From: Eucommia ulmoides
Lineage: Eukaryota > Streptophyta > Magnoliopsida > Garryales > Eucommiaceae
Direction of reading: 5' to 3'
Length of the DNA stretch: 64,000 bases
NCBI GenBank assembly: GCA_016647705.1
Contig: CM028333.1
Span: 6,479,616-6,543,615, forward strand
Of this stretch, positions 11,640 through 23,781 are shown piece by piece. Below the pieces are notes generated by a model. That model made no database searches. It worked only from the letters and a program-made list of their open reading frames with translations, and was not told where the DNA came from. The position numbers were made by a program, and so were the translations under genes. Within the stretch, counting starts at the first letter, position 1. Every line of letters starts with the position of its first letter.

Positions 11640-12900
11640 CACTAACGAAGATTACAAGGGAATAGTGTATCCACACAAAGATGCCCTAGTTATAACCCTT
11701 TAAATCTCTAATTTTGAAGTAAGTAGAATCTTGATTGATATGGGCAGCTCCACCAATATCATTTTTGTGAACACGCTGAAACAAATGGAGGTGCCCAGCT
11801 CAGATATTGGCTTAACTCATATTGTTATGGTGGGATTCAATGATAATATCAGCTCTCAATGAAAACTATGGCAACTACATTCCACATGCATCAAGTATAC
11901 AAAAGATGGCGTAGTAGCGGTTATACGTGGAGACCAAGTGGCATACAGGTAGTGCTTCTCAATAGCTATGAAAGGAAATAAGAAGACCCAATAGCAATTA
12001 AAGCCGGAGCAGGAAGACGCTCCATCAAACAGTTTAGCTCAAGAGATAGACGACTTCAGAAAGCACCCCAATGTTCTCCAACCTGCTGAGTAAGTACAAG
12101 GGATAACCTTTGAGGAAGAAACAAAGAAACTGATGATAGGCACATCTCTAAGCCAAACCGAGGAAGAGAAAATCAAGGGGTTACTCAGAAAAAACCTAGA
12201 CGTGTTTGCTTGGGCTCTAGAAGATATGGAAGGGATTGGCCCTGATGTAGAAGTCCATCGACTTAACATCTCTAGGTTATACCCACAGGTTAGGCAAAAG
12301 AAAAGGACATTCAGCCTAGAGAAAAAAGAAGTGATCGAATCCAAGGTACAGAGCCTGCTTAGAATAGGCCACAAAAAGAAAATGATATACCCAAAATGGT
12401 TAGCCAACCTTGTTCTTGTCAAAAAGAATAATGGGAAGTGGAAAATGTGTGTAGACTTTACTGACATCAACCAAGCATGCCCAAAAGACTGCTACCCAAT
12501 GCCAATGATAGATCAAATGGTAGATGCAGTAGTAAGGCCTGAATTGCTAACTATGATGGATGACTATTAAGGCTATAACCAAATTCAGATGGATAAGCAG
12601 GACGAAGAAGGAATGGCGTTTATCACTCCAAGAGGTACGTACTGTTACAAAGTAATACCCTTTGGTTTGGTAAATGCAAGAGCGACTTATCAGTGATTGG
12701 TGAACCGCATGTTCCAAGAGAAAATTGGAACAACCATGGAGGTCTATATAGATGATATACTGGTCCAAAATTCTAAGAAGGAGGATCATCTGAGGAATCT
12801 AGAAGAAGCTTTTGCGATACTACGAAAGTTCAATATGAAGTTGAACCCAAAAAATGCGCTTTTGGTGTAACATCGAGCAAGTTCTTAGGCTTCGTGGTAA
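11640..12900 (+). pseudogene. Tat protease and reverse transcriptase, broken
   Basis: The protease core is visible at about 11720-11790 as RILIDMGSSTNIIF, where the usual D-(T/S)-G is DMG. RT starts near 12133; the frame to 12570 includes DVFAWALEDMEGI, VLVKKNNGKWKMCVDFTDIN and QACPKDCYPMP, the Tat signature. A TAA at 12568-12570 interrupts the palm motif (MMDDY, then GYNQIQMDKQ). Beyond it, ITPRGTYCYKVIPFGLVNA and the catalytic VYIDDILVQNS (about 12740-12775) keep all aspartates. Another stop (TGA, 12694-12696) and a frame change near 12865 follow. Confidence 0.9.
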
Positions 12901-12959
12901 ACCAGTCAAGGATCATGGTGGACTCAAGACAGATAAAAGTCGTCTAAAACACGAAATCC

Positions 12960-13565
12960 CCTACAAACATAAAGAAAGTTCAAGTGCTAACGGGAAGGTT
13001 AGCGGCTCTAAATAGGTTCATCTCCCAATTCGCTAATAGATGTGCTCCTTTCTTTAAGATCTTGAGAGGGAGTAAAAACTTTCAGTGGGATAAGGATAGT
13101 GAACAAGCTTTACAGTCCATAAAATATTACCTGGGCTCAGTCGAAATACTAGCCAAGACAACCTCTGGAGACAAGCTCTACTTGTACTTGGCAGTGACCA
13201 CAATTGTTGTTAGTGATGTATTGGTAAAAGAATATCCAAGAGGGAAAAGGTCGGTGTTTTACATAAGTAAATCATTGGTTCCAATTGAGACTCTCTATAC
13301 TGAATTGGAAAAGTTCGCTCTGACTTTGGTAACTTTAGCTCGGAAGCTAAGGCAATACTTTCAAGCGCACATATTCAACATACTAGCTTCATACTCCCTC
13401 AGAGCAATGATACACAAACCATAGGCCTCAGGACGTCTCATGAAGTGGTCATTAGAAGTTGGTGAATTCTTCATCAAGTACAAGCCCAGAACTACAATTA
13501 TAGGAGAAGCTCTGGTAGACTTCATTGTTGAGCTAACTTCTCCAAGAGAAGTAGTGACACAAGAT
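12960..13565 (+). pseudogene. Tat RNase H (Ty3-type domain), partly open
   Basis: The frame 12984-13424 has the connection LTGRLAALNRFISQFANRCA and then the RNase H-like part with RGKRSVFYISKSLVPIETLY and LVTLARKLRQYF. The expected Asp-rich first motif reads LYLYLAVTTIVVSDVLV, so catalytic residues have decayed, as is usual for this first RNase H in Tat elements. A stop at 13422 is followed in frame by a linker ending KPRTTIIGEALVDFIVELT. Confidence 0.8.
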
Positions 13566-13589
13566 TGAGAATACTCTATTTAGTCGACT

Positions 13590-14072
13590 GTGTTGTGGAA
13601 GTTATGGGTCGACGATGCCTCGAACGTGAAAGGGTGTGGTGTAGGCATAGTCCTAGAAACACCAGAGAGAGATCAGCTCGAAAGAGCTGTGCAGGTTGGA
13701 TTTCGAACTTCCAACAACAAGGCAGAATATGAAATATTAATCCTTGGGCTAACCCTCGCTAAAGGATTAGGATCTCAAAATTTAGAAGTAATATCAGACT
13801 CACAATTGGTAGTAAACCAGATAAACAGAGTATATTCGGTGAATGAAAAAATGTTACGCTTTCATGTAGCAAAGGTAAAAGAGTTAACCAAAACACTCCA
13901 AAATTTCAAATTCGAAGCCATTCCAAGAGCTAAAAACGAGAAGGCCAACGCACTTTCCTTACTGGCATCTTCTTTCGAACCAGAGCAGTGGTCCAAAATG
14001 ATGGAGTTCCTTGAACAACTCTCTATAGCAGCACCAGTTAACCTTTGCGCATGCATAAGCGAATTGGAATAG
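13590..14072 (+). pseudogene. Tat second (archaeal-type) RNase H domain
   Basis: A 160-codon open stretch carries a complete extra RNase H: WKLWVDDASNVKGCGVGIVL (first Asp), NNKAEYEILILGLTLA (Glu), VISDSQLVVNQI (second Asp) and IPRAKNEKANALSLLA, where a late Asp has become Asn. A second RNase H between the Ty3-type RNase H and the integrase is the hallmark of the Tat lineage, so this domain fixes the classification. Confidence 0.9.
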
Positions 14073-14153
14073 GAAGAAAACAAAAAAACTCTTTTAGTTC
14101 GATTTCTAAAGGAATGAATACTACCAGATAACAAGGAGTCAGTCCGAAAGATC

Positions 14154-15306
14154 TTGTACAAAGTTTCAAGGTACGTTATGAACGACAACAAACTGTATAA
14201 GAGGTCATTTACTCAACCTCTATTGCTCTGTTTAGGAGTGAAAAAATCCACCTACATCCTACAAAAAATCTATGAGGGAGTTTGTGGAAATCATCAAGGA
14301 GGAAGATCCTTGGCATACAAGGCACTCACAATCAGTTATTATTAGCCAACAATGTGTAGTAACATGCAGGAGTATGTCAAAAAATGCAACAAATACCAAC
14401 AGTTCTCAAACGACATCAAATTCCTAACTTAAGAAAAAACATCGATCCTTAGTCCATGGCCTTTTGCTCAGTAGGCGATGGATGTCCTAGGGTCGTTCAC
14501 CTCAGTACTAGAGAACAAGAAATCGTGGTAATCTATTATTTCACTAAGTAGGTAGAAGCTGAATGATTTGTGACAGTGGGTGAAAACAAAGTAAAAAACT
14601 TCATTTGGAAAAATGTGATATGTCGTATTGGCATTCCAGCGATACCGATATCGGACAATGGAACCCCATTCACTAGTGGCAAAGTTACATGGATGTACGA
14701 CGAACTGAAAATTCACTATTGGACGTCAAGCCCAGTATACCCCAAGACAATGGATTAGCTGAGGAAACAAATTGATCCACTAAGAAAGCTCTCAAGAAAT
14801 GATTGGATGATGCGAAAGACAAGTGGGTGAAAGAACTGTCAGGAATCTTGTGGTCCTACCGAACAACACCAAGAACTACCACAGGGGAAACACTATAATC
14901 TATGATGTATGGAACTAAAGTTGTAGTTCCAGTAGAGATTGGGTTACCCTCAAGAAGCGATAGCACAGTTAACCTTGTAAAAAACGAATAAACTATACAC
15001 CAAGAGTTGGACTAACTAGAAGAGAAAAGAGATAAGGCAACATTAAGAATAGCGGCCTATAAATCAAGAATGGAAAAAATGTTCAACAATGCAGTACGTT
15101 GAAGACACTTTAAAATAGGAGAACTTGTACTCCGAAGAGTAATGCCACATCGTCTAGAGGCACGTTTGTAAAAACTAGCCCCTAATTGGGAGGGACCCCA
15201 CTGAGTAACCAAGATAAATAGGCCAGGGACCTACTGGCTAGAAGATTTGGATCAAGTAGCAATCTCAAGACCATAGAACATCTCACACTTACGAAAGTAT
15301 TTCATT
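14154..15306 (+). pseudogene. Tat integrase, multiply interrupted
   Basis: The HHCC module is at about 14270-14400 (GNHQGGRSLAYKA ... KKCNKYQQF), but the last Cys is Tyr. The catalytic core follows: AMDVLGSFTS near 14475 (first Asp), ISDNGTPFTSGK near 14645 (second Asp) and GLAEETN near 14755 (Glu). The C-terminal part has WVKELSGILWSYRTTPRTTT (about 14825) and GTYWLEDLDQ (about 15230). At least eight in-frame stops are present. Confidence 0.85.
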
Positions 15307-15529
15307 TAAGGTGTTTTGTCCTTTTGAATTTTATGTTTTGATTGAAACTTTGGAGTTTTTCTTTTTTATTCACTCTATGTGAGTCTTTCATTGAATGAAG
15401 TACATAAATAAAGCCTTCTTTTTAAAATCTATTGGAAGTACTGTAAATGCTTATGTGGTTAAACTTTGATTAAAGCAATTGTCTAAATCAATTCGCCAAA
15501 TAAACACAGTAGAATTTCCAAGTGTAAAA

Positions 15530-16165
15530 GGTGAGCTAAACAGACTAGCTCACTGACGAAACATTTAGTACTAAAAACTAAGTGTAAAAATAAAAGGTGA
15601 GCTGAACATATCAGCTTACCAACGAAACATTTAGTACTAAAAACTAAGTGTAAAAATAAAAGGTGAGCTTAACATATCAGCTCACCAACAAAACATTTAA
15701 TACTAAAAACTAAGTGTAAAAGTGACAAGTGAGCGGAGAAGATCAGCTCACCAACGAAATATTTAGTACTAAAAACTAAGTGTAAAAATGACAAGTGTGC
15801 TGAGGAGATCAACTCACCAATGAAACATTTAGTACTAAAAACTAAGTGTAAAAGTGACAAGTGAGCTAAGGAGTTCATCTCACCAACGAACCATTTAGTA
15901 CAAAAAACTAAGTGCAAAAGATGAGCTAAACAGATCAACTCACCAACAAAACATTTAGTAGTGAAAACTAAGTGCAAAAGGTGAATTGAACAGATTAGCT
16001 CACCAACGAATCATTTAGTACAAAAAATGAAGTGCAAAAATGATAAAGGAGTTGAGCAAACCAGCTCACCAATGAAACATTCAATGATAAACACTAAGTA
16101 TAAAACAACTAATAAGTTGAGGAGATCAATTCAGCAAAAAACGCTTTGTGGTAAAAATCACCAAG
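15530..16165 (+). repeat. 66-bp tandem repeat array in the Tat 3' region
   Basis: About nine to ten units start at roughly 15530, 15596, 15662, 15728, 15794, 15860, 15919, 15979, 16048 and 16115. The core is CAACGAAACATTTAGTACTA followed by AAAACTAAGTGTAAAA. Each unit begins with an inverted pair such as GGTGAGCT ... AGCTCACC separated by 8 to 9 bases. Units 1 to 5 are exactly 66 bp; later ones vary from 59 to 69 and decay. Tat elements are known to carry hypervariable tandem repeats here that can seed satellites. Confidence 0.9.
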
Positions 16166-16602
16166 TGAAAGAATGCATTACAACCTGAGTTGATCAGTCA
16201 AATAAAAGAAATACTTGAGATCATCAAGTGTAAAATTGAGAAAAGAATCTACTGATCAAAAGTAACCCTTAAAAACTCACCAAACATTTCTAGAAGTAAA
16301 ATCCATGAGTGTTAACTGAGGCATCAGTTGGTTGATACTCATTAAATGAAATGCAAACGGTTCAAAAAGAAATCCATTCAAGATTTAACTTACTGTGCAT
16401 AAAGAAAAATTCTTGTTTTATTCAAACCAAAAGCCTGTATTGATTCATAACAAGCTTCATAGACTACATGTTATGAAGGAGGGCAAGCAAAGAAAGAACA
16501 ACAAACATATACACAACAACAATGAAAACACAAACATCGTATGAAGACACTCAGAAAAACACCAGCCCATTTTTGTATTAACAAAATAAAAAAGAGGGGG
16601 TG
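16166..16602 (+). other. Tat 3' untranslated region up to the nested insertion
   Basis: No gene. It contains degenerate continuations of the 66-bp repeat and a purine tract (AAAATAAAAAAGAGGGGG, 16583-16600) that could be a polypurine priming tract, though the Tat LTR does not follow it directly. TACAT at 16603-16607 is the left target duplication of the Tekay-like element. Confidence 0.6.
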
Positions 16603-16607
16603 TACAT

Positions 16608-16904
16608 ATTAAGACCTCTAGAAATTTATATTTTAAAAATATTATTTTATATAAATTTAATATTTTTAGGATTATTTTGTAAATTTATGGTATAAATAAT
16701 ATTAGATATTTTTTGGGGTTAAATGTTAATTTTAAATTAATTTTTAAAAGTTTTGCAACTATTGTGTTATTTAAAATATACTTTTAAAAATTTTGGAATA
16801 TAACTAACATTTTTTTTTTTATTTTAAGAGGGACATTGCATAAATAATTAAAAAATATTAATATGTGTGGTCATATATGAATACACGTGTATGTGTGTTG
16901 TATC

Positions 16905-16945
<41 letters not shown>

Positions 16946-17471
16946 CAACAACAATAGTTCCTTAGATGTTAAGAAAGGTAATAAGCATATATATATATAT
17001 ATATGTATGTATGTATTAAGCATGTATCAATATATATGTATAGAAGAATAAAAAATGACAACATTACATTTTGAACTTTTTTGAGCGAGAGAAATTATTC
17101 CGGTTGGATTTCGACTCGGATTTCAGGTATTATTTCTAATTCTTTTAATATATGTATTTAATATCTCCACTTATTGTGTGGTTTATGTTATTACTGTTAT
17201 AATTATTATTTTGCATAATATCTCCAGGTATTGTGTGGTTTATGTTATTACTGTTATAATTGTTATTTTGCATAAGAAATTATGATTACCCCTTATGTGA
17301 AAATTACGTGGGAAACATGTCTATGTGTTTAATTGTTGTATTAATTAAATACACGAATTAGAAGGGTTGAAATTCTACTGAAACCTGACTCACAACCCCA
17401 CAGCTTTAATTGCAGGGTCGGAGACAATGAAACTGTGCCAAGAATTTTATTTAAATTTTTATTTAATTTGT

Positions 17472-17533
<62 letters not shown>

Positions 17534-17856
17534 ATTTGGAAGGTCCACTTTGGTTATTGAATGTATTATTTATTGTTGGAATCGGAATCCAAATCCACGA
17601 AATTGGAATTTGTTTTGGTTTTGACGCTTTATACTCCTAAAGTTTGATAGAAATCTTGTTTTGGTCCTTTTGGTTTCAATTTGAATATATTAACATCTTA
17701 GTACTAAAATTGACTCGATAAATTGAATATAATTATTGTCGTCGCATTATAAAATTTCTCAATTTTTTCTAAAATAAAATACTATTTATTCGATTTTAGT
17801 GTTAATTCTCCAAAGGGAGAAACAGTGTGGCGGTCCTAAAAAACTGGGTCGTTATA
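16608..17856 (+). repeat. 5' LTR of the Tekay-like element
   Basis: Matches the 3' LTR start (16608-17205 against 19831-20424) and the 3' LTR end (17525-17856 against 40162-40503). Terminal TG and CA have mutated here (ATTAAGACC ... GTTATA) but the partner still ends GTTACA. It includes (AAT)n at 16907-16942, (TA)n at 17474-17526, and a duplicated segment (TGTGGTTTATGTTATTACTG at 17196 and 17235). Confidence 0.8.
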
Positions 17857-17859
17857 AAA

Positions 17860-17871
17860 TGGTATCAAAGC
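17860..17871 (+). other. Primer-binding site, initiator tRNA-Met type
   Basis: TGGTATCAAAGC differs from the canonical TGGTATCAGAGC by one base and begins three bases after the LTR end. Confidence 0.85.
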
Positions 17872-19830
17872 GTAGGTTACAACTACCATAGGCTTAGGTT
17901 ATAATATCCGTTACTCATAATAAATTGATTAATATTTAAAAATAATATTTTAGTATAATCTATTAATTTTGCTTTGTGAAATTTGTTTTGAAATTTAATA
18001 TCCTAAATGTAGGGATTCTGATATTTTTGTTTTTGTTCCGAATATGTTTAAAACAAGCAATCTATGGGAAACGATTCTAGGTTATTATAAATATGTTGTT
18101 GAAGTTTTTGAGTAGAATAGAAATGGTTAAAAAAAAAATTGGAAACACTTAGGGGTCTGTTTGGTTGGACAACACTTTTTGTTTCAATTTTTTTTTTCTT
18201 GAAAAGTTAAATATTTTAGAGAAAAAAAAATCTTAAATGTTAAATAACACATACACTAAAAGTAATGGATATTAGACTAAACTAATATTAGAATTTTTAA
18301 AGGTGTTTACTGTCTTCTATATAAATCGTCAAATTATATTTTTGAATTAAATTGTGAAAAAAAAAATATTGATGATTAATGGATCAAGTGGAGATTAATT
18401 TTTATTATCCTGCTATGTCATAGTTGTCTCGTCAAGAGAGCATGTCCTACTAGAAGTTGTTGGTCCTTATAGGAGGGCATGTCCTATAGAATGTTGTGTT
18501 GTGACCTGACAGGAGGTTAAGTCCTGCAGGTGGTTGAATATGTTGTGTTGAGACCTGTCAAGAGGGAAAGTCCTACACGTAGTTGATATGATAACTCATG
18601 ATCGTGAGGTAAAATGATCATATGACTAGTAAGGAAGTATGGTATTTTATTATATAAAAGTGAGTTGATCCATTGATTTAAATTCGGTTGTTCTATAATA
18701 TTTGCGAAATTTTGAGATTTCCCAGTATGGTAATATTTGTTGAAAATGGGTTTAAAAAAAAATACATGATCCATAAATTATTTTTATACTATGAAGACAG
18801 TAAACCAATAAAATATTCGGATAGATATTAGTCTACTACTAATGATTGGTAGAGTCGGAGCGTGGGGTAAACATTTGAGACTTTTAGGGGATTTTATGTA
18901 ATATTTTTATATACATGTTTTGCTTGAGGATTGAACTTTTGAGACGAAATATCTTATATGTGTTTGAAACGTACTTTTATGTTTGCGACGTATTTAAATA
19001 TTTGAGACGTATTTGATTTGTATAATTTGACACGTATTTATGTGGTTAGGATGTATTTATGTGTTTTGAGATGTATTTATATGATTGAGACGTATTTTGG
19101 TGTTTTGAGACGTATTTATGTAGTTGAGAGGTATTTATGTATTTTCAGACGTATTTCAGAAAAATTCATTATTTAAAATTTGGATTGTGTTTGATATTTA
19201 TGAAAACGCTTACGAGATTATTGGAACATTAATGTGGATATTAGAGATGATTATTTTTAGTCTCATGTGGCAATGCACAAGGAATTTGGGCTATCTACGA
19301 TTATGATGTTGGTTGCGAATATATTGGATGAAATTGATCGATATTGGTTATGAGATATGGCAATAGACTTGAAAAGTCATACCAAGTGAGAAAACTTATT
19401 GAGGTCATGGACTTATTGGAATTGAGATAAATCCAATCCAAGTAAGACTACCGTGATATTCCAAAATATATTTGTTGGTTATAAATATAGAGAAATAATT
19501 ATTACTATTTTTATTAGAGTAACGCAGCGGAAGTATTTAGAAATATAAGATTTTTTGACAATTGGTTATCTATGTTAGGTGTTACCAACCAAAATGCACC
19601 ATGTTGAGTTGTGTTGAATAAAATATGGGTCACCGCAAATGCGGAAGTGGTGATACGTAGTATGAATTTTGGTGGGGTGTGGATTAATGGTGACTTTCGG
19701 TTACGAGACCCTACATAGAGAACAATTGTTCTAGAATCGAATGTGACTAACATGACCGTCCGGTGTGATTCTAAAATATTATTATTTTGAATGAAATTTC
19801 AAGGACGAAATTTATTTAAAGGGGATAGAT
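17872..19830 (+). other. Non-coding interior of the Tekay-like element
   Basis: No domain of gag or pol is visible in any frame. Two repeat patches stand out: diverged ~60-bp units at 18425-18585 with the core GACCTGNCANGAGG...AAGTCCT, and a run of GAGACGTATTTATGT-like units at 18935-19155. The last 30 bases form the polypurine-tract leader. Confidence 0.7.
18935..19155 (+). repeat. Short tandem units GAGACGTATTTATGT
   Basis: About ten variants of (T)GAGACGTATTT spaced 18 to 30 bases apart (18939, 18965, 18985, 19004, 19033, 19057, 19072, 19090, 19111, 19147). Irregular spacing suggests slippage within a non-coding interior. Confidence 0.75.
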
Positions 19831-20424
19831 TATAGTATCCCGAGAAATTTATATTTTGAAAATATGATTTTTTATAAGTTTAATATTTTTTGTATTGTTT
19901 TGTAAATTTATGGTATAAATAATATTTGATAATTTTTGGGGTTAAATGTTAATTTTAAATTGACTTTCAAAAATTTTGTGACTATTTTATTATTTAAAAT
20001 ATACTTTTAAGAGTTTTGAAATATAATTAACATTTTTTTTTATTTTAAAGGGGACACTGCATAAATAAAAAAAAAATATTAATGTGTGGTCATATATGAA
20101 TACACGTGTATGTGTGTTGTATCAATAATAATAACAATAGTTCGTTAGATGTTAGGAAAGGTAATAAGCACATATAATAATAATAATAATAACAATAATT
20201 CGTTAGATGTTTGGAAATGTAATAAGCGTGCATGCGCGCGTGCGCACACACACACATATATATATATATAGAAGAAAAAAATGACAGCATTATATTTTGA
20301 ACTTTTTTTAGCGAGAGAAATTATTTCGGTTGGATTTCGGCTTGAATTTTAGGTAGAATTTCTAACTTTTTTAATATATGTATTTAATCTCTCCACGTAT
20401 TGTGTAGTTTATGTTATTACTGTT
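19831..20424 (+). repeat. 3' LTR of the Tekay-like element, left part
   Basis: Begins TATAGTATCCCGAGAAATTT after the purine tract and follows the 5' LTR to TATGTTATTACTGTT at 20424, where similarity stops and MULE-associated sequence starts. The rest of the LTR resumes at 40162. Confidence 0.8.
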
Positions 20425-21449
20425 GACCTAGTGATTTACCTAAAAGGGGGGGTAAATTAGGTAGTTACAAAAAAAATTATCTTTTCAACACTTAAATTCA
20501 AGGACTTTTTTATCTTAGCCCCAGATATAGAGTCTAAATAACAATGGGCCCCATTAATTTAAGCCCAACCAAAGTCAACACCTTTTGTTTTTTTAATTTT
20601 ATGGGAAGCCCTTGTTTTCTTACACGCGTTCTAGGAAAGAGTGGCCATGTCTCTTGCACAAGTTTGTGGGTTTTCAAGAGTTACCAGATCGTGGCTTCAT
20701 CAATCAACGAATTCATCGCTGGTAATACATCGTGATGGTTCACGATTCACGTCTACGGTGCCATGCCGTATTTATCTGTGCCAAAAAAAAAAAACCCAAT
20801 TTAAGATAATGCTCTGTTTTTGTGGTTTAACAATGATTACATTTGATTCAAGGTAATGTTCTGTTTTTGTTTTTTTTTTTTGCTTTATCTATTCAATTTT
20901 TATCTGATTCAAGGTAACAAATAACAAATACGTTTGATCAATCAACAATTTGTTTTTTGCTTTTTTACATTTTCTGTTCAATCGGATTTCAAGTGCAGCA
21001 GTGGTTTGATTTATAGAGTTCATGCCTTTTGTCTCCATTTTTTCAATTGATGTTGCATGTTTATACCTCTCTCTCTCTCTCTCTCTTATATATATGTATT
21101 TATGTATGTGTGTGGGTATGTTCTATCTGTTTTTCTTTTATCTATATATGTGGACAGTGAGTTTAACAGTGAGTTTGTCTACATATAATTGGCAATAAGT
21201 TTGTATTACTTGATATGGAGTTAAAATATGTTTACTGTCATTAATAGCTTGATCTATTTTCAGTGCAAATGCTAGTGAATTTGTATTACTAGTTATGTAG
21301 TACTAAGATATTTACTGTTAGTAATATGTTGGCAGTGATGTTTCGAGTAAAGTAGTTTTTTGAAACTCTCCTATAAATTCCATTGAAAATAATTGTTTTT
21401 TACTGTACAATGAGTTAATAACTTACTGATTCTTTGAATTTTACAGATT
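20425..21449 (+). other. Leader upstream of the MURA frame
   Basis: No long conserved frame. A small ATG frame at 20641-20856 does not resemble anything recognised. (CT)n lies at 21066-21086. From about 21150 to 21420 the motif CAGTGAGTTT or TTTACTGT recurs. Confidence 0.5.
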
Positions 21450-23781
21450 ATGGACAATTTCTTTAGCTTTTTGTTAGTCTGTAAGCACATAGGAGTTACA
21501 CACATATTCAACATTGATTGTGAATCAGATTTGGCTAGTTTGAAGGAACATATTCTTTCAAAGTATGATGGTTTGCAATTTGGTATGTTCGATTTATCAT
21601 ATTCTATTCCAAATCATGAGGATTGCTATTTGGGAGATGAAGAGTCATTTGATTGCCTTCGAAAAATTGCCAAGTGCATGAATTTGGGATGTGTAGATTT
21701 TAACATAAAGTTGCATAAATTTGGGCAAAGTTGTGGATCGGTAGTTGATCAATCTAATGCTACGTTAAATAATATTTCCATTAATGATAGCCAAGATGAT
21801 TATTTATTGACATTTTGTCCAGTAAATTTTGAATCTACCCAATCTTCGGAGTGGAAGAATCTTATTTATGAAAAAGGGCAAGTGTTCAAAGGAGGTGTAA
21901 AAGAATTTAGAGAATCACTTGTGAAATACTCAATTGAAGTAGGATTTAGGTTCAACTATATTAAGAATGAACCTACTGGAGTAGTTGCTTGTTATGCTTT
22001 TAAGTTAGAACGTGGATGCCAATGGTATGTTCGTGCTACTGTAGACGACATGAACAATTTTTTTTTATATTAAAGATATTTGTAATGTTCACACATGTGG
22101 CTCTACATGTCGTACGCGGAGAAATGAAAGGATGACTTGCAAAGTTGTTGCAGATTGCATTAAACAGTCATTGAAAGCTCAACTGTTGAAGCGCGCTATT
22201 AATGTTAAGAATGAGTTTAAAATGAATTATGGTTTTGATATAAGCTATCATCATGAATGGGAAGGAGTAGAGAAGGAAAGGGAAGGTGTTTTTGGTGATC
22301 ATCGTGTTGGTTATGATGAATTGAGGTGGTATAAGCAAATGTTGCTAGAAACAAATCCGGGTAGTAGGTTTGTATTGGAGTGTGACAATGAAACAAAATG
22401 TTTCTCTCGCGTTTTTGTTGCATTTGCTACATTCATTTCTGGTTTTAAATATGTTAGACCAATGTTGTTTTTAGATGGAACTTTTTTGAAGGGCAAATAT
22501 AAAGGCATATTGCTTGGTGCAACCGGAAAAGATGGAAATAAAGATATGTTCTTTATTTGTTTACATATGAAGATTACATTATATTTCTTATTATTTGAAA
22601 TTTATGCTTATATTTTTTTTTCTTTTATGATTGTCTTACATAAATACAGTAAACTTTCTTATTCATATTTGTTGGACTTTTATTTGTTGTTATTATTTTT
22701 GTTCTCGTCATTATTAGTTTTTTCTTTTTCTTTTTTAGGAATGTTTCCATTAGCTTTTGGAATTGTGGATTCGAAAAATGAAGAGAATTGGGAATGGTTT
22801 TTGCGTCAGTTATCAATTATATTAGATCCTAGTCGTGTATTGACTTTTGTATCTGATCGACATCTGGGATTAATCAAAACTGTAAGTATTGTATTTCCTG
22901 ATTTATACCATTCATTTTGTTTGCATCATTTATTAATGAATCTTAGGGAAAAATTGGGTGGTCGATCACCGATTGTGAAGGATAGATTGATTGGTTTGTT
23001 TCGTGATTGTTGTCATGCTCCTACAACCGCTATTTTTGATTTGTTGTTTGAAAAATTCAAGGAAGAGGCTAGTGAAATTGTGGTTGATTGGATAAATGAA
23101 ATTCCTAAAGATCGATGGGCTAATGCCTTTTTTAAATGAAAAAGATATGGAGAGTTAACATCCAATTTAGCCGAAACGTTTAATGGTTGGATCAATGAAG
23201 CTAGACATTTACCAATTCATAAAGCAATAGATAGAATTCGTGTTGATCATATGGAGCAAAGATCTTTGAGACGTAACAAGGCAAGGGAATTGAATAATGT
23301 ATTGTGCCTATTTTATGAGGAACAAATGATTAACAATTTGGATCTATGTAAGACATGGTTTGTTAGTGAATCTGGACATGATAAATTTGAGGTACACTCC
23401 AATTCGTCTGTATTAGTTGATCTTGGTAATTTAACATATTCTTGTTTTAGATGGCAAATTAATGGTTTCCCTTGTGCTCATGCGTGTGCGGCTATATCGA
23501 GTTCGAATCGAGACTTGAATTTGTATGTTGAAGAGTATTTTCACATGAGTTATTATCGGTTAAGTTATGAAGATGGAATTTTTGTTGTTCCGACGATGGG
23601 AAAAAGCATATTAGCATATGAAGAAATTGAGATTTTGCCTCCAATGACAAAGCGACCACGTGGACGTCCAAGGAAAAGCAAGTTACCAAGTAAAGGTGAA
23701 GTGATAAATAAGAAGAAGATTAAGTGTAGTCGCTACAGTGGAATTGGTCATAACAGGAAGACTTGTAAAGAGCCAATTTGA
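21450..23781 (+). pseudogene. MURA-type transposase (Mutator superfamily), inactivated
   Basis: Three collinear segments. 21450-22073 encodes the N-terminus with the MuDR-type DNA-binding region (FKGGVKEFRESLVKYSIEVG). A shift at a T8-9 run near 22060 moves the frame; after it the expected KDICNVHTCGSTCRTRRNE follows. 22132-23139 encodes the MULE transposase core: MLFLDGTFLKGKYKGILLGA, WEWFLRQLSI, FVSDRHLG and FCLHHLLMNL. A TGA at 23137-23139 (probably once Gly) separates it from KRYGELTSNLAETFNGWINE and a SWIM-like finger (CFRWQINGFPCAHACA). The tail has an AT-hook-like RPRGRPRK and a zinc knuckle with Tyr in place of the second Cys. One frameshift, one nonsense change and a spoiled splice donor make it non-functional. 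Confidence 0.9.
22544..22738 (+). other. Intron in the MURA gene with a mutated donor
   Basis: The protein family runs straight from ...GKDGNK to GMFPLAFGIVDS, but here 195 bp intervene and encode a Phe/Leu/Ile-rich run unlike the family. The 3' end is a good acceptor (T-rich, then TTTTTTAG). The 5' end reads AAG|ATATGTT, a consensus donor with G to A at +1. As 195 is a multiple of three and has no stop, retention leaves the frame open. Confidence 0.75.

Noticed and set aside
15669-15977. 102-codon minus-strand frame made of 22-residue repeats (LLHLVFSTKCFVGEL...)
   Set aside because: The period is exactly the 66-bp DNA repeat, and the frame is open only because the unit lacks stops; it lies antisense in the Tat 3' region with no homology.
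15530-16165. CRISPR-like array
   Set aside because: Units are contiguous and spacer-less, in a plant retrotransposon; this is an ordinary tandem repeat.
16583-16606. Tat polypurine tract and 3' LTR start at TGTACATATT
   Set aside because: The Tat LTRs start TGATATGGGA; TACAT here is instead the target duplication of the Tekay-like element.
17860-17871. tRNA gene at the TGGTATCAAAGC match
   Set aside because: Only the 12-base primer-binding complement is present; no cloverleaf around it.
22217-22816. Minus-strand frames opposite the MURA core
   Set aside because: Shadow frames of the transposase and its intron.
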